From the NCBI GenBank assembly GCA_027449585.1, contig DAIDLJ010000005.1:1-44219 (forward strand): 44,219 nucleotides of DNA, written 5' to 3'. The notes beneath the pieces are model-generated. The model was not told the origin of the DNA, did no database searches, and saw only the letters and a list, made by a program, of their open reading frames with translations. Shown piece after piece: positions 40,603 through 44,219 of this stretch. Source of the DNA: Microcaldota archaeon (GTDB lineage Archaea > Micrarchaeota > Micrarchaeia > Micrarchaeales > CABMGC01). Within the stretch, counting starts at the first letter, position 1. Each line of letters opens with the position of its first letter. Both the position numbers and the translations under genes were made by a program.

Positions 40603-41484
40603 TCAAGGCTGCACATATCCAGGCGCCCATGCAGATGTATAGGATATGCCAGTCTGCACTCCGTCGTGTCCGTTGCCGCTGTAATCCTGCGCGTTGCCGT
40701 TTAGAGGCCACCAGCCGACGATGTGCGCAGGATCTATTGGCGCGCCGCCGATGCCTTCTTGGTAGAGCGCACTTATTTCAATGGCTGAAAGGGATGTGTT
40801 ATAGACCTGCACGTTGGAAACCAGGCCATCCATTGCTTCGTTGCAGCATCCAATTCCCGTGCCTCCTGCCAGGCGGATAGGGGCATTCTCGATTATATTG
40901 ACCGATGCGGCGGTGGTGCTTACTATCTGCTTTCCGTCCTCGAATATGGTAAGGGCATGGGACTGGTTGTTCCATGTAAGCGCCATGTCGTGCCACGTGT
41001 TTCCGGTTATTCCAGAGCCGCCTGATAGGGGGCATGGCCATCCGCAATACTGTATCTCAAACTGATCTAAACGTATTCCGAAGTTGATCTGACTGTTGCT
41101 CTCTATAAACGTGAGGTCAACGTGATTTGGATTTCCTGGAAGGATGGGGGGCGATGCAAGCACACTGGAATTCCACTCGACCCATCCGTTTATTGTGAAG
41201 GAGTAGCCGGAGAAGAAATCGCCGTTTACGTCAATATAGTCGTTTAAGCTGTTGCCAGAGTATGCCACGAACTGTGGGAGGTTGTTATTGCACTGTCCTG
41301 CGAGGCTGATGCTTGCGGGCGTCTTAATTATCTGGCATGCGCCTGCAGGTATCGCCTGCACCGCAGAATTTGGATTGAGAATGCCTAACTGAAATACCGC
41401 AACTAGGACTATAACCAGTATTAGGATAGACCACCCATAGGTCATCAGGTACTCCATTGCTGACTGGGATCTAAGCGACTTCAT
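40603..41484 (-). CDS. Pilin-like surface protein with LamG domain
   Basis: About 293 residues. The N-terminus KSLRSQSAMEYLMTYGW followed by a hydrophobic helix (SILILVIVLVAVFQLGIL) is the archaeal class III (type IV pilin-like) signal motif, presumably cleaved by FlaK/PibD before the SAMEYL stretch. From about 70 to the end is a concanavalin-like LamG domain with the SGYSFTINGWVEW, WHDMALTWNNQSH and GLVSNVQVYNTSLSAIEI strands; four Cys lie in two pairs (CGWPC, GCC). It probably binds glycans or another cell surface. Promoter TATA near 41519-41531. ATG 41484 is preferred to 41514, which is upstream of the predicted transcript start. Confidence 0.87.
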   Translation of the reverse strand: MKSLRSQSAMEYLMTYGWSILILVIVLVAVFQLGILNPNSAVQAIPAGACQIIKTPASISLAGQCNNNLPQFVAYSGNSLNDYIDVNGDFFSGYSFTINGWVEWNSSVLASPPILPGNPNHVDLTFIESNSQINFGIRLDQFEIQYCGWPCPLSGGSGITGNTWHDMALTWNNQSHALTIFEDGKQIVSTTAASVNIIENAPIRLAGGTGIGCCNEAMDGLVSNVQVYNTSLSAIEISALYQEGIGGAPIDPAHIVGWWPLNGNAQDYSGNGHDGVQTGISYTSAWAPGYVQP

Positions 41485-41543
41485 GCCACCATCAGGCAGT
41501 ATCCAGATGCTCAAATGAGGTATATATTAATTGCAGGAGGATC

Positions 41544-41561
41544 TCAAGCTGCGTAGCTTGA
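41544..41561 (-). terminator. Hairpin downstream of kbl
   Basis: TCAAGCT-GCGT-AGCTTGA: perfect 7-bp stem with a 4-nt loop, 15 nt after the kbl stop on the minus strand, in the gap before the LamG gene's promoter. It could mark transcription termination or protect the 3' end of the mRNA; no long U-run follows. Confidence 0.35.
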
Positions 41562-41576
41562 TCTTAACTGCAACTT

Positions 41577-42767
41577 TCACTTGACAAGAGAGAGCTCCTT
41601 GCCTATCTTCTCTATCTTCTCGATGGCAAAGTCTAGATCCTCCCTTGAATGATCAGCTGACATCATCGTCCTTATCCTTGCCTTCCCTTTTGCAACCATT
41701 GGGAATACTATTGGAAGCGCATAGACTCCTTCCTCAAAGAGCCTCCTGCTCATCTGCGCGGCCTTCTCTTCATCGTAGGTCATTATAGGTATTATTGGAG
41801 TTTCACTCACCCCAGTGTCGAAGCCGAGTTCCTTGAGCCTCTTCTTGAAGCTCTTGGTGTTCCTCCAGAGCTTCTTCACGAGCTTGTCGCTCCTATCAAG
41901 AAGTTCCAGCGAAGCTATGCTCGCCGCAACGGTAGCCGGAGGGTGCGAGCCTGTCAGCAGCCATGTCCTTGACTTGTTGAGCAGGTACTTCTTCAGGGTG
42001 CTTGTGCCTGCTATGTAGCCGCCCATTGTCCCGAAGCCCTTTGAGAAAGTGCCCATGTCCATGTCGACGCGGCCTTCGAGCTTGAAGTGATTTGTTATGC
42101 CGCGTCCGTTCTCCCCGAGCACGCCGTCCCCGTGGGCATCGTCGACGTATGTGCATGCGCCATACTGCTCGGCGAGTTCGACTATCCTGTCAAGCGGCGC
42201 TATGTCGCCGTCCATTGAGAAGACGCCGTCGGTTATGACCAGCACCCTCTTGGGATTCTTGGCATTGGCCTCCTTGAGCCTTGCCTCAAGCTCGCCCATG
42301 TCCTTGTGCTTGTATATCGTGCGCTCTCCCTTTGTGAGCCTTACGCCGTCTATTATCGACCCGTGATTGAGCTCGTCTGATATTATTATGTCGCCTTCCC
42401 TGACAAGCGCAGGTATCGCGCCGCTGTTTGCCGTGAACCCGGAATTGTAGTATATAGCATCCTCTGTGCCCTTGAACTTGGCTATTGTCTCTTCAAGCTT
42501 GATATGAAGGTCCATTGTTCCTGCGATCGGCCTTACGCTTCCAGAACCGGCGCCGTACTTCTTTATGGCATCTATCGCGGCCTTCTTTAGTATCCTGCTG
42601 TTTGATAACCCAAGATAATTGTTTGAGCATAGCACTACCATCTCTCTTCCTTCTATCATAGTTCTTGCTCCGGAAGGCCCTTCAAGAGTCCTTGGATTCC
42701 ACAGGAGGTTCTTGCCTTGCATCTCCTCAAGCTCTGCCTTTAGGTCGTTTTGAAGCTGATTGTTCAT
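41577..42767 (-). CDS. kbl: Glycine C-acetyltransferase (2-amino-3-ketobutyrate CoA ligase)
   Basis: A 396-residue alpha-oxoamine synthase. The PLP-binding motif is TFSKGFGTMGG (K243), with YVDDAHGDGVLG (207-218) and GTEDAIYYNSGFTANSG. Length and C-terminus (IRTMMSADHSREDLDFAIEKI) match KBL rather than BioF or HemA, although the family members are similar. It cleaves 2-amino-3-oxobutyrate with CoA to glycine and acetyl-CoA. The next gene, divergent, is a threonine dehydrogenase-like protein that makes this substrate. A TATA-like TTTATTAATT (about 42797-42806, minus strand) precedes the start. Confidence 0.92.
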   Translation of the reverse strand: MNNQLQNDLKAELEEMQGKNLLWNPRTLEGPSGARTMIEGREMVVLCSNNYLGLSNSRILKKAAIDAIKKYGAGSGSVRPIAGTMDLHIKLEETIAKFKGTEDAIYYNSGFTANSGAIPALVREGDIIISDELNHGSIIDGVRLTKGERTIYKHKDMGELEARLKEANAKNPKRVLVITDGVFSMDGDIAPLDRIVELAEQYGACTYVDDAHGDGVLGENGRGITNHFKLEGRVDMDMGTFSKGFGTMGGYIAGTSTLKKYLLNKSRTWLLTGSHPPATVAASIASLELLDRSDKLVKKLWRNTKSFKKRLKELGFDTGVSETPIIPIMTYDEEKAAQMSRRLFEEGVYALPIVFPMVAKGKARIRTMMSADHSREDLDFAIEKIEKIGKELSLVK

Positions 42768-42865
42768 GAATGCACCAAATATGAATTATTAGTAGGAATT
42801 AATAAATGGAAACAATGGCTACGCTCTTCGTCCATGAACCTGGATTCAATCATTAAGTAATTGAC

Positions 42866-42873
42866 TTTAAATT
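42866..42873 (+). promoter_or_regulatory. TATA box for tdh
   Basis: TTTAAATT centred 27 nt before ATG 42897 implies a leaderless transcript and rejects the start at 42861. Confidence 0.55.
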
Positions 42874-42896
42874 CTTTGACAGCGCTTATCAGCAAT

Positions 42897-43847
42897 ATGA
42901 AGATTTTAGTTACCGGTGCGGCTGGGCAGATAGGATCCGAGCTCGTGCCCGCGCTTAGGGAGAGGCATGGGAGAGAGAATGTAGTGGCGCTCTACCATCA
43001 CAATGTCCCTGCAGATAGCGGCCTTCACGAAGTCGGTGATGCAGGAGATGTCGAGTTGATAAAAAGGATAATCAAGGAGCATGACATATCAACAGTATAC
43101 CATCTTGTAGGCGTATTATCGGCAAAGGGAGAGAAGGATCCGGACCTTGCATACAAGGTGAATATGGGAACGCTAAAGAACATACTTGATATTGCAAGGG
43201 AGAGGAAGGATGCAGGAACGCCAATAAGCCTATTCTGGCCGAGTTCCATAGCTGCATTTGGACCCACAACGCCCCGCGATATGACGCCACAGAGAACGGT
43301 TCTGGAGCCTGCTACCATGTACGGAATAACCAAGGTCGCAGGAGAGCTCATGGTCAACTACTACTTCAAGCGATATGGAATAGACATACGCAGCTTGAGA
43401 TATCCTGGGATAATAAGCTGGAAGACCCCGCCTGGAGGAGGGACCACGGACTATGCTGTGGAGATATTCTATGGGGCATTGAAGGAGAAGAAGTACACCT
43501 CATTTCTTAGGGAGGGAACATACCTGCCCATGATGTACATGGATGATGCAATAAGGGCTACAATGGAGCTGATGGAGGCAAAACCTGAAAGGATAAGCGT
43601 AAGGACAAGCTATAATATAACGGCAGTGAGCTTTGAACCTGCGGAGATGGCTCTCGAGATAAAGAAGCATATCCCTGAATTCGAGATCTCATTCAATCCT
43701 GATTTTAGGCAGAAGATAGCCGATTCGTGGCCTAAATCAATAGATGACAGCCAGGCAAGAGAGGACTGGGGATGGAAGCAGAAGTTTGGGCTTAGCGAAA
43801 TAGTAGAGGATATGCTAAAGAACCTCGGAAAGCAGCTTGAAGCTTAA
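42897..43847 (+). CDS. tdh: L-threonine 3-dehydrogenase, SDR (UDP-galactose-epimerase-like) type
   Basis: A 316-residue extended short-chain dehydrogenase with N-terminal GAAGQIG (7-13) for NAD, WPSSIAAFGP (115-123) and the catalytic YGITK (Y142, K146), followed by SLRYPGIIS. The SSIAAFGP and RYPGIIS blocks resemble the epimerase-like threonine dehydrogenases found in Thermoplasma and some bacteria, rather than the zinc-dependent alcohol-dehydrogenase-type TDH. A generic NAD-dependent epimerase is the alternative, but its divergent partner kbl makes TDH the best call. The pair would degrade threonine to glycine and acetyl-CoA. Confidence 0.88.
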   Translation: MKILVTGAAGQIGSELVPALRERHGRENVVALYHHNVPADSGLHEVGDAGDVELIKRIIKEHDISTVYHLVGVLSAKGEKDPDLAYKVNMGTLKNILDIARERKDAGTPISLFWPSSIAAFGPTTPRDMTPQRTVLEPATMYGITKVAGELMVNYYFKRYGIDIRSLRYPGIISWKTPPGGGTTDYAVEIFYGALKEKKYTSFLREGTYLPMMYMDDAIRATMELMEAKPERISVRTSYNITAVSFEPAEMALEIKKHIPEFEISFNPDFRQKIADSWPKSIDDSQAREDWGWKQKFGLSEIVEDMLKNLGKQLEA

Positions 43848-43872
43848 CTTTTCATTAAGGAGTTGGGGTGTG

Positions 43873-43956
43873 GGGGCAAGAATACGCACAGATTGCCGCA
43901 CGGGTTGGGATGGGTATTGTGCAGACAAAGAATAGAAAGCGCTATATCCTTGCCCC
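43873..43956 (-). ncRNA. Candidate structured non-coding RNA
   Basis: The ends of this 84-nt stretch pair perfectly over 8 bp (GGGGCAAG/CTTGCCCC). A strong minus-strand TATA box (TATATAAA, 43979-43986) lies 27 nt before the first G of that helix, where an archaeal transcript would start. Inside, GCACA/TGTGC and ATAG/CTAT can form further stems. An ACA trinucleotide follows the closing helix after one nt, with 14 nt between the inner stem and ACA. That spacing is expected of archaeal H/ACA guide RNA, but the 5' loop is too long and no K-turn is visible. It has no tRNA T-loop and no protein-coding frame that convinces. Confidence 0.4.
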
Positions 43957-43978
43957 ATAATACTTCTGATTTTTCTCG

Positions 43979-43986
43979 TTTATATA
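43979..43986 (-). promoter_or_regulatory. TATA box for the candidate RNA
   Basis: TATATAAA on the minus strand in an AT-rich stretch (43975-44040) without any minus-strand start codon at the right distance. Predicted transcription start is about 43955-43956. The rest of the 43848-44051 gap holds no gene I can support. Confidence 0.45.
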
Positions 43987-44051
43987 GGTTATTTCTTTTT
44001 GAATTTTATTTGCAATATTTTCGGATTTTTAATTATTTGCCGTCTGATGTG

Positions 44052-44219
44052 CTACTTCCAGATAAATCGGTAGTTTGACGCTGCATCAAGGTTCCTCAGG
44101 GGCAGGAGGCCCTTGAGCGGCTTTATTATGAAGGCGTGCTTCTCGCTTACCTGTTCGCGCCTAAGCAGCGCCTTGTGCCACTTTATGCCCTTGTCAAGTA
44201 TGGCCTTGCGGCCATTTCC
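44052..44219 (-). CDS. C-terminal fragment of a gene running off the window
   Basis: A minus-strand frame is open from the window edge for 55 codons to a TAG at 44052-44054. It encodes a basic tail (KWHKALLRREQVSEKHAFI, later LRNLDAASNYRFIWK). Codon use matches the neighbouring genes and stop codons are absent, so it is very probably the 3' end of a real gene. The fragment is too short for me to recognise a family. It converges with tdh. Confidence 0.7.
   Translation of the reverse strand, partial: GNGRKAILDKGIKWHKALLRREQVSEKHAFIIKPLKGLLPLRNLDAASNYRFIWK

Noticed and set aside
43873..43956. tRNA identity for the structured segment
   Set aside because: The closing helix resembles an acceptor stem, but there is no TTCRANNC T-loop, and the inner arms do not match a cloverleaf.
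43863..44078. Plus-strand open frame of 71 codons after tdh
   Set aside because: Odd composition, no ribosome binding site or conserved pattern, and it crosses both the candidate RNA and the terminal minus-strand gene.
1..44219. CRISPR arrays, insertion sequences, prophage or integrase genes
   Set aside because: No regularly spaced repeats, transposase-like proteins, terminal inverted repeats or phage structural genes were seen.

Overview
The window is archaeal. It carries archaeal-type information genes (S24e, S27ae, aIF5A, Hel308, an ATP-dependent DNA ligase, TrmJ, an e-MtaB-like methylthiotransferase), two FtsZ paralogues with SepF, and a class III signal peptide with the SAMEYLMTYGW motif. 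Archaeal TATA boxes sit about 25-28 nt upstream of many start codons, implying leaderless mRNAs, while genes inside operons tend to have GGTGA/GAGGT ribosome binding sites. AGG/AGA arginine and ATA isoleucine codons are very common. Compact genes with convergent stops 0-10 nt apart and a metabolically modest gene set suggest a small-genome, perhaps DPANN (Micrarchaeota/ARMAN-like) archaeon. That placement is inference; no rRNA is present to test it.

Layout. 1-2.2 kb: small or unfamiliar genes (helical hypothetical, HAD phosphatase, orphan 219-aa protein, Cys-rich zinc protein). 2.2-6.6 kb: radical-SAM methylthiotransferase, then a convergent peroxiredoxin/M1-aminopeptidase pair. 6.6-9.7 kb: a two-gene unit of a beta-rich protein and a GTPase-dead EF-Tu/SelB-like factor, then a membrane PLD-like protein and a SIMPL protein. 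9.7-11.3 kb: pheA-tyrA. 11.4-18.7 kb: transporters and membrane proteins, with a histidine phosphatase, ribulose-phosphate epimerase and LOG-family protein. 18.8-21.6 kb: tRNA-Thr, pyruvoyl decarboxylase (SpeD family), Hel308. 21.7-27.3 kb: sepF, trmJ, CPBP protease, S27ae/S24e/aIF5A, a phosphoesterase and two ftsZ genes. 27.5-30.3 kb: ogt, DNA ligase, HemK-like methyltransferase. 30.3-35.4 kb: suf operon (regulator-sufB-sufD-sufC-sufS). 35.4-40.6 kb: cytidine deaminase, msrB-msrA, an MscL with an appended zinc ribbon, a P1B-type ATPase with a dienelactone hydrolase, and TspO. 40.6-44.2 kb: LamG pilin-like surface protein, divergent kbl/tdh, a candidate structured RNA, and a truncated gene at the edge.

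How they fit together. Peroxiredoxin, MsrA/MsrB and Suf suggest a cell coping with oxidative stress. The Suf genes are probably controlled by the cysteine-rich HTH protein encoded first in their operon, whose promoter carries a perfect 17-bp inverted repeat. TDH and KBL would convert threonine to glycine and acetyl-CoA. FtsZ x2 plus SepF supply a division ring and its membrane anchor. No intergenic stretch reaches 300 bases. The longest (43848-44051, 204 bp) is the one with the candidate RNA. I saw no insertion sequence, CRISPR array or prophage.
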